Source: Phytophthora quininea
Taxonomy: Eukaryota; Oomycota; Peronosporomycetes; Peronosporales; Peronosporaceae
Length of the DNA: 64,000 nucleotides
Reading direction: 5' to 3'
Assembly: GCA_011947345.1 (NCBI GenBank)
Contig: JAAVTG010001003.1
Location: 744,001-808,000, forward strand
Within the stretch, counting starts at the first letter, position 1. Each line of letters begins with the position of its first letter. Under the pieces are notes generated by a model, which did not search any database, had not been told where the DNA came from, and saw only the letters and a program-made list of their open reading frames with translations. Made by a program: the position numbers and the translations under genes. Of this stretch, positions 44,294 through 55,164 are shown one piece after another.

Positions 44294-45953
44294 CTACGAG
44301 GCAGACGTGTAGAAGTGGAATTGGTGGTAGTAGTCCAGGATCGCTGTCGTTCCAAAGCGGAACAGCTTGCCCACGAGTGGCACGTGGTCCAGCACATCGG
44401 CAGCCTGCACATAGCACAGATAAGAGGGCGTTAGCATGAATATTTCAAACTTGATAGCATGCCCATTCACCTTTCCGGTTGCAGGTTTCGTGACCGTTGC
44501 GAAGACAGGGTCACGAAGTAGGTAAAGCAACAGGGCCATCTGCAGCCATTTCAGAACAGAACGTGAGAGGAGCGTAGGAATCAATATGGCAATAATGCAC
44601 ACGATGGACCTTTCGGGCTGCAATTTCATCCTTCGTTTTATCACCAGGAACAGGTTTCTGTGAGACCTCCGGCTTGACAGCTGCAGCTGACATTGCCAAG
44701 CTAGAAAGACACGAGTGAAGTTAGCAGTCAGTGCACTCATCGTGGGAAACATTAGTACATACCCAGACAGCTCCACGATGAGAGATACAACAACTGGTGT
44801 CCACGACGTCTCTGGTCGATGACGGCGCAGGACAGCATACACAATAGGCCGCAGAATGTGGCACATCTCCCCAGCCAGCACCAGTTCTTCACGTGCATCC
44901 TCCGCGACGTCGATCGTCGCATCCTAATCCGACTCTTGTTAGCGACTGGTCGTGTTCGACATATACATACAAAAGCAATGCCCCACCTCGAATGTAATCT
45001 TGTTCGCTGTATCGCTTTCCGGTTGTTTCTCCGTAAAGGTTGGCGGTTCCTCCGCAGTTGCTGCATTTGAACGATAAGTTAACATCGCAAACGCAGTCAC
45101 TCATCACTTTTATAATCTTTGCTCACGCTTGCCGAAAGTCTTGCCCGTGCGTGCCCCGGCTGCTTAGTCTTCTTGAAGCGTGCAAACGCTGAAGGCCGAG
45201 GCGCAGACTCCACGCCTTTATACTACGAACAGACAGCAATAATAAAATCCACACCGTTTAGAATTACAGCAAATATCTGCAGTACAAAGTTTAAAAATCC
45301 AACCTTTCCTCCACGCATCAGCATCGCACGCCGTTGTTGACCCAGCAACACCAGCCGAAGTGCTCCCTTCACGACTTCAATCCAGACAATCTGCAAACAG
45401 CACAAAAATAAAATTAATGACTGGATATCTTGAAGCTGGTTCATCTACAAAACCTTACAATTCTCCACTTGCCCACATCTCCGCCGACTTTTCTAGCAAT
45501 CACTTCCGCCAGCACTTGCACGTGGGAGATGAGCGACAGCGGCACTCGTACGAATCTCGTCAACCTAACAGGCACAATCAGTTTAAACAATACTAAAAAT
45601 CAATTCCATGCAACACACTTTTCCTGCGGAGTCGGCTCCGTCTCCTTCGCCGTCTTCTTGTAGAGCACATAGTCATGATACAAGTGCAGTAGCCCCACCA
45701 ACGAGTAACCGCACTGGGTGGCCATTTCAGGCTCCATCACACGCTTCTGCACAGCATTAAATAAAAATAATTAATTGAGTATTCATAGATTCTATCAGAT
45801 TACACTTCTTACTGGCACTAGCTGAGGCGCCACGTAGAGCGTGGTCTCGACATTACGAGCCAGCCCCGTGTGTGTCTCCACCCAAGCGTCGTAGGTGCTG
45901 AGCAGCGTCTTGGCTCTGCTGACGAGCGACGGCTCCGTCTTGAGCTCCGCCAT
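44294..45953 (-). CDS. PEX16: Peroxisomal membrane biogenesis protein PEX16
   Basis: PEX16 recruits PEX3 and peroxisomal membrane proteins at the ER and peroxisome. Exons include 45953-45813, 45746-45619, 45564-45459, and one from 45390, then several short ones down to 44294; the introns have GT-AG ends. Segments: LVSRAKTLLSTYDAWVETHT, LLHLYHDYVLYKKTAKETEP, the TM-adjacent helix GDVGKWRIIVWIEVVKGALR, AGEMCHILRPIVYAVLRRHR, MALLLYLLRDPVFATVTKP, and the end DYYHQFHFYTSAS, all in family order. About 400 residues; the middle, 45120-45010, is a variable linker spread over small exons whose exact joins I did not fix. It diverges from TSEN34 with 117 bp between starts. Confidence 0.88.
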
Positions 45954-46070
45954 AATGGAAAACTGGAGAATTGGAAAATCTTCAAGATTGTTTCATCAAC
46001 ATTTTTAATCCACAGTGGTACGCATTTTAGAGCGTATCTCTCCGTTGACTACTTTAAAAGTGCGCAGTCA

Positions 46071-46829
46071 ATGGAGTGCGTGGCGACGGTGGTGGGGCGC
46101 GATTCCGACGCGGCGTACGCGCTGGTGACGGATGCCGAGCAGATTGAGACTCTGCAGCAGCATTGGAGAGTGTATGGCATGATGGAGACCTCGCAGAGAC
46201 TGCGATTATCTCTGGAGGAGGTGTCTGTGGGGTTTGCCAAGGGATTTCTAAGACTGGAGAACGCTGATGGAAGAGTAGCTGAGGAGATTACGCGGCAGCT
46301 GAATGGAGAGGGTGCTCAGAATTCGTGGACAATATGTAAGACGTAAATGCAATGGTGTACATTCTGTTAGGATACTCATTTGGTAGTTGCACGCGATGTA
46401 GCACCTCGACGAAGAGCTCGCTTGAGAGTGTTTCGAGACCTGTGGGAGCGAGGCTATGTTGTGACGTTCGGCTCCAAGTTTGGTGCGGACTTCCTTATCT
46501 ATAAAGGTTATAGGCTATGATTTACGGTGTCTGAGTGAGATGACGACTAACAATTTGCTGGTTCAGATGACCCCAAGCGCTCGCATGCTGTGGCGTTGAT
46601 CGTCGTGAAGGACTACGAAGAGGAGTTTGCCCGTGTGGACGTCGTGAGTTTCTGTCGTGTGGCGAAAATGGTCAAGAAGCAGCTACTGTTCGCTTGTGTG
46701 CGTCCTGCTGACAGGAACCAGCGATGTCAGCACGACAATGCAGTAGCCCCAGCCGAGAAAGATGATGTTGTGTACATTTCGTTAACGCATGCACTGCTAG
46801 TCTCACGCCAAGATGAAAGCGCTGAATAA
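46071..46829 (+). CDS. TSEN34: tRNA-splicing endonuclease subunit Sen34
   Basis: Catalytic subunit that cleaves the 3' splice site of intron-containing pre-tRNAs, in the nucleus. Exons 46071-46335, 46387-46506 and 46567-46829. The N-terminal part (YALVTDAEQIETLQQHWRVY) is variable. The nuclease fold follows: VFRDLWERGYVVTFGSKFGA, DFLIYKDDPKRSHAVALIVV and MVKKQLLFACV. The Tyr in FLIYKDD, His in KRSHA and Lys in VKKQLLF correspond to the catalytic triad. All three are present, so activity is expected. Splice phases agree and no frameshift is needed. Confidence 0.9.
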
Positions 46830-46908
46830 GAGTAGTGCTACGCAGATTCGTCACCTTCTGCTGGGGGAGGGTTCTTCATGTTTATCTCATTCTGCCGGAT
46901 TTTCTGTG

Positions 46909-48189
46909 CTATCTGCACAAGGCAAGCGCGTCCGCGGGGATTTGAGTGTTCTGGCGGAGATCTAGCGCGATGACCGAGCTATTTTGCTGCAATCCCTGGA
47001 GTAGAGCGTCTCCGTCGCTTTCACTAAGCGAGTTGCTGCTCAGATCAATAGAGTGAAGCGGCGTCACGGAGTCGCTGAGGATCTCGGCTATCGCCTCGGC
47101 GCTCTCCTTGCCCAGCATGTTGCTACTCAAGTTAAGATTGGTCAGTGAGCTGTGTTCCACGAGACCTTCCAGCAGCATGCGTCCGCCATCGTCTGTCAGT
47201 CGATTCAGCCTCAGATCGAGCTCGATGAGACTGGTATTGTACTTGAGTCCACGGCTGAGGTATCGACCGCCTTCTGAGTGAATCTGGTTATCACACAGCT
47301 TCATCGTGGTGATGACGCTCTCCGGTCCAAGCAGCTTGGACAGCAGTCGAGCGCCATGGTTTGTAAGCTTGTTGTGGGAAAGATCGAGCGACGTGATGCT
47401 TGTGTTTTTCACAAGTCCTGTCATCAGCATTCGCAGCAGGTCGTCGTCCAACAAGTTACTCGGCAGCCAGAGCGTCGTCAACGAGCTTGTCAACTTGATC
47501 GCGTGCGACAGATTCGTGGCGTCGGAGATCTTCATCCCGAACAGCATCCGCTCGTACTTCATGCCGATCTGCTTGACGCCGTACGTCACTCTGAGTCGCG
47601 TCAAGTTGCGCAGTTGAGCGCAAATCTCGTTCAAGTCCAAGTGAGACAGCAGTTGGTCGATCTCCAGAGTGAAGATGTACTCGCTCGAAGCTTTGACAAC
47701 CGCCATCAAGTGGTCATGGTCGTCTCTCGTAGGGTCAAAGTCTTCCAGCACATCCTGCAGATTCTTCTCTAGGAAGAGCTGCTTCCACGTGAGACCGTGG
47801 TCTGCGATCTGGATGTTCTTCCACTGGGTCTTGTTGAGGCAGCAGCGTTTCCAGTAGTTCTCGTCCGTAACGCAGGGCGCCGTTACACAGACGTCTAAGT
47901 CCAATGGCAGTCTGGCCATGACCTCCGGTAGGAACTGGCGCGGCACATTTTGTGCCTTGGGCTGCAGTTGGAAGCGGTCGGAGATAAGCTTGAGGCACAT
48001 GAGCAGTAGCGACGGGATCACCTCCACATGTTTCCCGTCGCTGTTTGCTGCCTGCAGGTTCTGCACCACTCGCGCACGATACTTCTTCACCTGGTCCGAG
48101 TGCGCAGACATCGGTGGTGGCGCCCACCGTCGAAGCCGAAACCATTTGCTTCCTTTGCTCGAGCGACGCTTCACGATTGCAAATTGCAC
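46909..48189 (-). CDS. DRC5: Dynein regulatory complex subunit 5 (TCTE1-like LRR protein)
   Basis: Axonemal protein of the nexin-dynein regulatory complex, controlling beating of motile flagella. Single exon, 426 codons. The N-terminal region (ARLPLDLDVCVTAPCVTDEN; YWKRCCLNK) matches the family. Then come RNI-type leucine-rich repeats of about 28 residues (SLTTLWLPSNLLDDDLLRML; SITSLDLSHNKLTNHGARLL; SLIELDLRLNRLTDDGGRML; SLTNLNLSSNMLGKESAEAI). A shorter start at 48111 (MSAHSDQVKKYRARV) is also possible. It shares a 125-bp upstream region with the divergent coiled-coil gene. Presence fits an organism with flagellate zoospores. Confidence 0.85.
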   Translation of the reverse strand: MQFAIVKRRSSKGSKWFRLRRWAPPPMSAHSDQVKKYRARVVQNLQAANSDGKHVEVIPSLLLMCLKLISDRFQLQPKAQNVPRQFLPEVMARLPLDLDVCVTAPCVTDENYWKRCCLNKTQWKNIQIADHGLTWKQLFLEKNLQDVLEDFDPTRDDHDHLMAVVKASSEYIFTLEIDQLLSHLDLNEICAQLRNLTRLRVTYGVKQIGMKYERMLFGMKISDATNLSHAIKLTSSLTTLWLPSNLLDDDLLRMLMTGLVKNTSITSLDLSHNKLTNHGARLLSKLLGPESVITTMKLCDNQIHSEGGRYLSRGLKYNTSLIELDLRLNRLTDDGGRMLLEGLVEHSSLTNLNLSSNMLGKESAEAIAEILSDSVTPLHSIDLSSNSLSESDGDALLQGLQQNSSVIALDLRQNTQIPADALALCR

Positions 48190-48314
48190 ACGTCACAGAG
48201 CAACTTCAACTTGCGTGATTTTTTACCAATCAACGGCTTGGGATCCCAGAGTGATGGTCGCTTGGTTTCCCTTTCCGCGTTTTCCGAGTGCGCATTCGAG
48301 AAAACGCCGAGAGG

Positions 48315-50777
48315 ATGGAAGATCTCCGCGCGGATACGACCGACACGGGGCCAGCGCTTGCGGAGGAGGACATCTGCGAGCTGCGCAAGTATATCGGTGG
48401 GTTGGGGGAGGCATCACCGAGCGTCTATTGCGGGTTTTGCTAATCTTTTCCGCGTCCTTTCAGTGGGGATGATGCGGTCCGAGATGGAGCTGATGGCGAG
48501 CATCAAGCAGAACGAGGAGGGCGTGGCGGCGGCGAACGTCCGCATCACACACGTCAAGGTGCGGCGCATAGGGAGGGAGGCATGGGTTTGCGACGGTCTA
48601 AACGTTGCCTGTAGGAGCTGATTGTCCAGGAGGAGGCACGCTACAAGACGTTGGAGGAATCTTTGGCAGGGGATGCGAACGAGCTGAAGCTGCTGGAGGG
48701 AAGACAGCGCGGTGTGTGGGCTGGAGTAGAGTAGTGTCATGAGAGAGGGATGACTGACGCTGTAATGTATGCGACCAGAGGTGGAGGAGAAACATCGCCA
48801 GCTCGTAGGTGGGTAGGAGTGTGCACTTTGTGGTGAATTGAGACTCACTGTTGCTATTTGTTGAGACTGTAGAAGCTGTGACAAAGCGAGAGAGTGAAGT
48901 GCATGCGCTTCGTGTACGATTCCACCAGCAACGCAGCGCAATGATCAGAGTCCGTCACCAGATCGTTAAGGTCAACAAACGACTAGAGGAGCTTTCGGCG
49001 CAGGATACCAAGTTAGATGAAGAGAGGCGATCTGGTATGGTGGATGATGCTGCGTAGCTAGCAGTCCATTTGCTTATGCTAGTATTGTATGCAGTTACTG
49101 CTGCGCTGGGTGACATCGTCGAACCGACCGATCTGAAGACAGAACATCATAAGCTCCTAGCAAAAAGTCGCCATGTCAAGCAGTACATCACACAGCTCGA
49201 AGATGAAACCAAGCAACTCGTGGAGCAGCGAGCAAAGCTTGAGGCTAAAGTCCTGAAGTACAGGCTGGAATCCCATGGACTGCGCGAGTCTCTCTTCAGG
49301 AATGAGGAGGAGGGCAAGCAGTTATTCAGCCGTCTACGTGAGGATACGCTTCGCGTCGTCCGAGAAAATGGTGCGTCTACAATCACTTGTGACATCGTGG
49401 TATTCCTAACGCTGTGATGAATTCGCAGGAAAAACCAAAGACAAACTGAAGGCAAAGCAAAGAAGTTCCGACTGAAAACGAAAAATGAGATGCGTTCCCT
49501 CAAGCGCAGGATTTCGTTTATCTCATCTGGTAAATTGTCTCTCCGTAATGGTCGAGGCTACCACTTCTGATCTGTTCATGACTAAACAGAAGTCGAAAGA
49601 GGCCAGATGACGAATGAAGATACCTTGTCAGACATACACAACTTGGGCAGGAAGCGAATGGAGTTGGAACAGAGGTCTGTTGCTTTTGATGGACGTGTTG
49701 AAGCTCACGCACTAAGGTGACTGAACTTGGGCAGTCTACACTCGCGAAACGAACATGTCATCGACCTCGAGGTCCGGTACTTCGCTGTGGCGCGTGTTTG
49801 TTCCACTAACTGACGAAGCTTTGCTCGTAGAAAGCTGTTGCCGGGGTGTCAACTTTGATTGCTTCAAATAGCCGAAAAGAAGGGAGTTCAGCACCTCCCG
49901 CCTACAAGACGAATTAGCGACACGACAAAAGATGTCCAGGCTGCCCAGAAAAACTTCACGAGAAAGAGGTTTGTCCGGACCATACATTAGAAGTGGGAAG
50001 GCGATATTCTGACAACTGCTGCTGCAGAATCTGCTAAACATATTGGAAGCCGACCATGACCAAGTAAGACGCGTCTTTTTGTTATTGACGGCCACTGCGA
50101 CTAAACACGATATGTAGCTCAATACATCACTGCAGAATATGGATCCCCTGACCGAGACAGCACAGCAAATAGCAGAGAATTTGGATCGAGACATCGCTTG
50201 TCTTATGAAAACCATTGAGGAGCGCGAGGTTCAAACAAGCAGTTTGCGTGAATCATTGAACAATACACAAGCGAAGTGCAAGAAGCTTCGAATCGAGCTG
50301 AAGTCTCACCAAAGCAAATTCAAGCGCCTCGACAAGGTACAAGCCAAACTCAGACGTCAGCGGAGTACACTACTCAAGCAACAAAAAGGGTTGGCTGGTG
50401 AATTACGCGAGGCAGAGAACCTCAGTTGGATGTTAGGCGAAGGCATTCAGGTTTGTGGCGCATTATGGTGATTGCTCTAACAGCGCTCTATTAACTCGGC
50501 ACTTGTTATCCAGCATGGAACAGAGTGTGCACGCCAGCTTGACGACGCTAAAGCGACCAATGATGAAAGTCAGCAGCAGATGGCGTTTGAACTTCGTCGT
50601 CAAGAGCTCGACTACCAGCTGCAATGTGCTGGGGAAGAAGCAAAGTTTCAAGCCGAGATCGCTGCATGGAATGAAAAGGTACGTCATTCAACGAGGACAA
50701 CTCATGTCGGTTATGTATCTCACCGTTGCTTGTGGAATTAGATTAAGAGTCTCGAGGGGAAACTTCGAGCTCTGTAG
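48315..50777 (+). CDS. Long coiled-coil protein, possibly flagellar
   Basis: Multi-exon gene. Exon 1 (48315 to about 48396) encodes MEDLRADTTDTGPALAEEDI; later pieces are almost wholly heptad-rich: MELMASIKQNEEGVAAANVR, LIVQEEARYKTLEESLAGDA, SRHVKQYITQLEDETKQLVE, NLGRKRMELEQR, LDRDIACLMKTIEEREVQTS and the end NEKIKSLEGKLRAL. Introns have GT-AG ends. The stretch 49700-50110 is the weakest, with frame breaks near 49465, and exon limits there are unsure. No other domain is visible. Head-to-head arrangement with DRC5 suggests co-expression in flagella formation, which is only inference. Two separate genes split near 49720 are an alternative. Confidence 0.6.
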
Positions 50778-50938
50778 GCATGCAGGGTATTCAAGTTGAC
50801 AATTAACGTTGCAGTTTTTGCTTGTTGGGTGGGCATTCTTCTTGGAAACACGAATCCTCAAGTGGGAAGGGGCAAGGAATAGACCAACAAAAAGGAAAAG
50901 TATCGGTGACGCCACAAACTGGAACGAGTGGTGTGCGA

Positions 50939-50954
50939 GCTCACTCTCGAATTC
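50939..50954 (+). promoter_or_regulatory. Oomycete initiator-like element of the Gly-rich gene
   Basis: GCTCACTCTCGAATTC fits GCTCAYTYYNCAWTTT at most positions, 38-54 bp before the start codon. Confidence 0.55.
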
Positions 50955-50992
50955 TCCGCGGTGCTGACAAGTCCAAGCAATTCAGCAAGCCA

Positions 50993-51416
50993 ATGAAGAT
51001 CGTCTTTGCCGTCGTTGCTTCGGTGCTGGCAATCTACGTGCCCGCATCGGCTGCTCTACCAGAGCCCGATGCTCGCCGCCTTGATGTTGGTATGGGCGAT
51101 GGCGATGACCTAGGTGGTCTCGGTGGCCTTCTGGGTCTCGGTGGCGTTGGGGGCCTCGGTGGTGTTGGGGGCCTCGGTGGTGTTGGGGTCTTGGCGGCGT
51201 GGGTGGAGTTGGCGGCGTTGGCGGCGTTCGAGGTTTGTTACTTCGTTGCGGCTAGAAATTGAAATCGTCTAATGAACACTGTCGAATATAGCTCTACGAG
51301 GAGCCAACGATGAAGCGAACTACGATCCAGTTGCGGATGACGAAGCCGTCTACGCCGGTCGTACTGTGAGCCGTGGTGTTGTGGTTACGCCACCGCGCCG
51401 CCGTTGGCCGTACTAG
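50993..51416 (+). CDS. Small secreted glycine-rich protein
   Basis: A signal peptide (MKIVFAVVASVLAIYVPASA) is followed by a short acidic part and a Gly/Leu/Val repeat built on GGLGGVG (about 51108-51225). After an intron (51233-51291, GTTTGT...TATAG) a C-terminal tail reads GANDEANYDPVADDEAVYAG and ends in basic PPRRRWPY. The frame slips in the repeat near 51187 (GGGG one base short); with it the repeat continues into exon 2. Such Gly-rich secreted proteins are often cell-wall structural components or elicitors; the function here is unknown. Confidence 0.75.
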
Positions 51417-51644
51417 TGAGATGGCTGCAGAGGCGGCTGCAGTTCAAAGTATCGCTGCTCCTGTCCAGTGAGTAAATCGTCTGCGTCGCCCCAAGTTCTG
51501 CTTCGACTGCGTAATTTTGAGTGAGTAGCAACAAAACAATGGATGTGAACATCTTGTTCCCAAGCAAAGGTTTTGCTCTTTTGACATCGCGTCAATGATG
51601 CACATGGCTGGTTTTCCAGACGTTGGCTGCAGCTGGGATGACGA

Positions 51645-52132
51645 CTACTCGATCTTCAGCACCTCGATCTCGAAAAGCAGCGTCGAATTCGGCTGAATCG
51701 TGGACATCACAGTTAAGGAATACACTTTACCCCACAGAAACCATCCCAAAAAAAAAATGCATGTAGTAGTTGAAAAGGATATCCCCAGGCCGGAAAGCCG
51801 CCCGCGCCGTACGCGTAATCGGGTGTGCACGTGAGTCGCGCGATCTCGCCCAGCTTCATGCTCAGAACGCCTTCGTCCCAGCCCGTGATCACCTTTCCCA
51901 GCCCCACATCGAAGGTGAACGGCGTCTGGCCAGGGTCCTTGGTGCTGTGTGATGAAAAGATACCATGACTTGAAGGTCTCAGCACATTTGTCGTATAATA
52001 GCCTTTTTACCTCCAGAATTTGAGCGCCAAGTCTCGGTCCTTGCCAAAGCCCGTGCAGTGCACAGTCACGGTGTCGCCCTTCGTTGGCGTGGGGCCGTTG
52101 CCCTCCTTGATGATGTCCTTTGTCACGCCCAT
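51645..52132 (-). CDS. FKBP: FKBP12-type peptidyl-prolyl isomerase
   Basis: Single-domain FK506-binding cytosolic isomerase. Exons (minus): 52132-52011, 51944-51783 and 51699-51645. Reads [60 protein letters not shown] and [20 protein letters not shown], ending in [14 protein letters not shown]. The ligand-pocket residues (Tyr, Phe, Asp, Trp, Tyr, Phe equivalents) sit in conserved segments, so activity is expected. Total 113 codons including stop, about the family length. Intron 1 is GT-AG; intron 2 is a U12-type AT-AC intron listed separately. Exon phases agree at both joins with no frameshift. Confidence 0.95.
51700..51782 (-). other. U12-dependent AT-AC intron in the FKBP gene
   Basis: The 83-nt intron starts ATATCCTTTT (U12 donor consensus RTATCCTTT) and ends AC (GTCCAC). 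It carries TTCCTTAAC, the U12 branch consensus, at 51712-51720, 12 nt before the 3' end. Removing exactly this piece joins PAWG to IQPNSTLLF, the invariant FKBP sequence; no GT-AG option preserves the frame. Confidence 0.93.
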
Positions 52133-52183
52133 TTTCAAGAGAGATCTTTTCTGAAGACCGTCGCTGTATAAAAAAGATATTTT

Positions 52184-52625
52184 TCAAGACGAGCATGGGT
52201 AGTTGAAGACGCGGTGATCGATGAACGGGGAGTCAAGGCACTTGTACAAGTCGAAGACACGGGAGTGGCTCGAGCCGCAAAAGTTGGAGTAGTTTCTGCA
52301 CACGTCACAGACTTTGCTCGACGTCAATGTGGCTGTTCTCAGCAGTTCCCTTGAGCAACACGTTGCTTTCGGTGGTGTATTCTCGAGCGATCCTACTTGC
52401 TCCCGATGTAAATGCTGCGCCAAGGCCGATCGACATCACGTACACGTCATCGGTCGATGTCTTGGGCTGCTAGAGCCTGCAGTTCGACGGCTCCATACAG
52501 TCTCCGCTCCATTTTCGAAGACATTTTTTCGCCACCTTCGACATGACTACAATTCGCAACTGCAGACAGCAGCCCCGCCTGCAAAAAGTATCCTTGACGG
52601 CAATTGGATTTTCCAGACTCGTCAT
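52184..52625 (-). CDS. Possible Cys-rich hypothetical protein
   Basis: Two adjoining minus-strand frames, MTSLENPIAVKDTFCRRGCC with CLRKWSGDCMEPSNC and, after a possible short intron, TCCSRELLRTATL with VCDVCRNYSNFCGSSH, together would give a Cys-rich protein ending HRVFNYPCSS. It lies just upstream of FKBP on the same strand. No family match and no certain splice sites; it may be noncoding. Confidence 0.25.
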
Positions 52626-53144
52626 CGCCGCAGCGCGCAGATTATGGTGAGCGATTATGAGGTTTGGTGCAAGGATTCCAGGCAACACGGCGACCAGCGG
52701 AGCGTCTCGGCCTGGAATCGCTCTAGCCTGGATTCGTTCCACTCAGCCGCTATCCTCGTCGACAGCAAGCAGCGGCAACGTCTGAAAGACACCAACGACG
52801 CAGGCAGACACGCAGGGGGCTTTCCGTCGTCGTGAGCCCAAGCCGTTCTGTCTCGTCAACGTCCCGCTTCCTATGCTTTGAGTGTCTCAAGTGTGGTCCG
52901 GCTTGCTCCTCATCACACCAGCGGCGGCTGAAGACCAGCCCGCCGCCGCCATCCGCAGTCACACGCGCGCTTGGCTTGAGAGACAGGTGCACGAGGGAGC
53001 TCCCTCAGCATCCTCGATCATAGTGTGCTGCTGTTTGAGCTTCTTCCAGTCATTGCGCGATTTCCTACGACCGACGCGAGGTTGCTTGGCGCAAATCCGC
53101 CGTCCTGGTTCTCCTCTTTTGCCAATCGAGCCAAAAGCTTATCA
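52626..53144. other. Upstream region of zinc-finger gene 1
   Basis: No gene recognised. CCAGTCATTGCGCGATTT at 53047-53064 resembles the oomycete initiator and lies 80-98 bp before the ATG of the first zinc-finger gene. Confidence 0.4.
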
Positions 53145-54126
53145 ATGATGCAGGTCGAGTCCGTCACCAAGTACTCGTATGGGGCCACGCCCGACGCGAG
53201 CTCGGACGGCGTCGTCGTGTCAGCGCCGCCCTCCTCTACGATCTCGCCCACGCCCAAAGCGGCCGCCGCGCAGTCCAAACCGACGCACAAGTGCCCACAC
53301 CGCGGCTGCGGACGCCAGTTCAACCGCAAGTACACGCTGGTAGAGCACATGAAGACCCACACGGGTGAGAAGCCGCACGTGTGCCCCGTGCGGTCCTGCA
53401 GCAAGCGCTTCAGCACGTCGGGCAACCTGTCCCGTCACAAGCGGCTGCACGGAGTCATCAAGCCGCTCGAGTGCCCGTCGACGGCTGCTACTGCACGTTC
53501 CCGAGCGACAACAAGCTCGACAAGCACATGCAGTTCCACTTGGGCAGCCCGTGCACGTGTGCACCATCGGCAACTGCGGCAAGACCTTCAGCACGACCGG
53601 CAATTTGAACCGCCATGTCAAGCACCATCACCCCAACGAGACGTTGAGACCGCTGCCGCCGCAGAACCCCATCGGTCCGCTGATGATACAGGCCCTGCCA
53701 CAGCAGCCTCTGCAAATGCAGCTGCCGATGCAGCCGCAGCAGCAATACCCCATGGATATGGGGTACCAATTCCCGAGCCCACGTGTAGTGGCTCCGATGA
53801 AGCGAGTGGTGGACGTTGTCCCCGCTTTCGCCCCCGGTGTGGCGCAGCAATACTACAGCAACAACAAGTGGGGCGGTGACTACTCCCGACCAAGCCCCAT
53901 GCAGGTCATCCCGACGCAACTGCCGTCCCCTGTGGTGGCTACTCCTCGCGGCAGTCGCGGCAACCCTGGCATTGCGGACGTGCTGTCGTCCATTTTCGAC
54001 GAAATGGAGTACTCGGCCGCTGACCCGGAGAAGCCGCTGCCAGCGCCGCCTCTGCAGCCCCAACAGCAGCCCGCGAACCTCCTGGACGACATGGTCAACT
54101 TCCACGTCGCCCACATTGAGCTGTAA
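53145..54126 (+). CDS. C2H2 zinc-finger protein 1 of the cluster
   Basis: Probable nuclear DNA-binding protein. After a Ser/Ala-rich start (MMQVESVTKYSYG) come four C2H2 fingers: HKCPHRGCGRQFNRKYTL, HVCPVRSCSKRFSTSGNL, a third built on VDGCYCTFPSDNKLDKHM and VHVCTIGNCGKTFSTTGNL, all C-x4-C-x12-H-x3-H (TFIIIA-like spacing), joined by THTGEKP or longer linkers. A Pro/Gln-rich tail (QQPLQMQLPMQPQQQYPMDM) ends in the acidic-hydrophobic motif NLLDDMVNFHVAHIEL shared in the cluster. Frames slip near 53477 and 53550, both one C short in C runs inside fingers. Convergent with gene 2, 264 bp apart. Confidence 0.88.
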
Positions 54127-54390
54127 GACGTCGTAGCTGTCAATAAGCAAGAGAATAAGTTATCATGTAATAAACAGCGACGTGGTTGTGGATACTTGCG
54201 GATCACCATCGGAATCATTTTGGTGCTCCACCGCAGCGAGAAGCTATTGCACTCCGAAAGGATCAAGAATGACAAACAACGCGCTGCTGTTGCTCCATGG
54301 CAATCGATACTCTTTGGTTTTAACTTAGCACTGGACGACACGCTAGACTACGTAGAAGCTGGCACCTCGGACACTTGAACGACTTGCTCA

Positions 54391-55164
54391 TTATTGTAGG
54401 TGAGCGACGTGGAAGTTGATCATATCTTCAAGGATGCTAATGTTGGCGTGGGGCTTGACCGCGCTTTCTGGCTGGGCCACCGTCTCGTCGAAGAGCTCGG
54501 TCAGCACGTCGACCATCTCGTCCGAGTGCCAGGTGGTGGCCATCTTGCTCACGTCGACAGCTGGAGGATGTGCGACCTCCATGCTGCTCTCTAGCAGCAG
54601 CGATGTGTACGACGACGCGGACTGCTGCTCGGCGCTGGTGGGGCTCTGGGCGCTGAGCTGCGACGGAGAGGACACGCCGCTGGCGAGCATCACGTCCTGG
54701 TGCTGGTGCTTGATGTGGCGGTTGAGGTTCCCCGTCGTGCTGAAGGTCTTGCCGCAATGGCCGATGGTGCAGACCTGGACAGCACTGCCGAGGTGGAACT
54801 TCATGTGTTTTTCGAGCTTGTTGTTGCTCGGGAAGGAGCTCAGACAGCCATCGACAGGGCACTGCAGGGGCTCGATGTAGCCGTGCAGCCGCTTGTGTCG
54901 CGACAGGTTGCCGGACGTGCTGAAGCGCTTGCCACACGTCTTGACGGGGCACACGTGGGGCTTCTCGCCCGTGTGGGTCTTCATGTGCTCTACCAGCGTG
55001 TACTTGCGGTTGAATCGGCGAGTGCAGCCAGGCTCGGTGCAGCGGTGTGCCGGAGGCGTCGTCGGCTTGGTGGTTGGCTGAGTGTCGCCGTCGGTGAAAG
55101 GCAGCGGCGCCGACGCCGAGCGCTTGAGCATGACGGTGTTCTCTGAGGTGTCGACGACTGGCAT
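54391..55164 (-). CDS. C2H2 zinc-finger protein 2 of the cluster
   Basis: Paralogue with four intact fingers (HRCTEPGCTRRFNRKYTL; HVCPVKTCGKRFSTSGNL; LQCPVDGCLSSFPSNNKL; QVCTIGHCGKTFSTTGNL). The tail is Ser/Ala-rich, then DVLTELFDETV, ending SILEDMINFHVAHLQ, the shared C-terminal motif. Start 55164 (MPVVDTSENTVMLKRSASA) is chosen because the LKR-S/Q-x motif also starts paralogues 4 and 5 and because a TTGCAG acceptor sits just upstream, making longer starts (to 55299) probable leader. No frameshift. Confidence 0.9.
   Translation of the reverse strand: MPVVDTSENTVMLKRSASAPLPFTDGDTQPTTKPTTPPAHRCTEPGCTRRFNRKYTLVEHMKTHTGEKPHVCPVKTCGKRFSTSGNLSRHKRLHGYIEPLQCPVDGCLSSFPSNNKLEKHMKFHLGSAVQVCTIGHCGKTFSTTGNLNRHIKHQHQDVMLASGVSSPSQLSAQSPTSAEQQSASSYTSLLLESSMEVAHPPAVDVSKMATTWHSDEMVDVLTELFDETVAQPESAVKPHANISILEDMINFHVAHLQ

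Noticed and set aside
49736..50215. Minus-strand 159-codon frame in the coiled-coil gene
   Set aside because: No recognisable domain; heptad-rich plus-strand reading on both sides is better supported.
51713..51785. Frameshift or sequencing error as the explanation for the FKBP break
   Set aside because: Donor, branch site and AC end all match U12 consensus and the removal is exact to the base.
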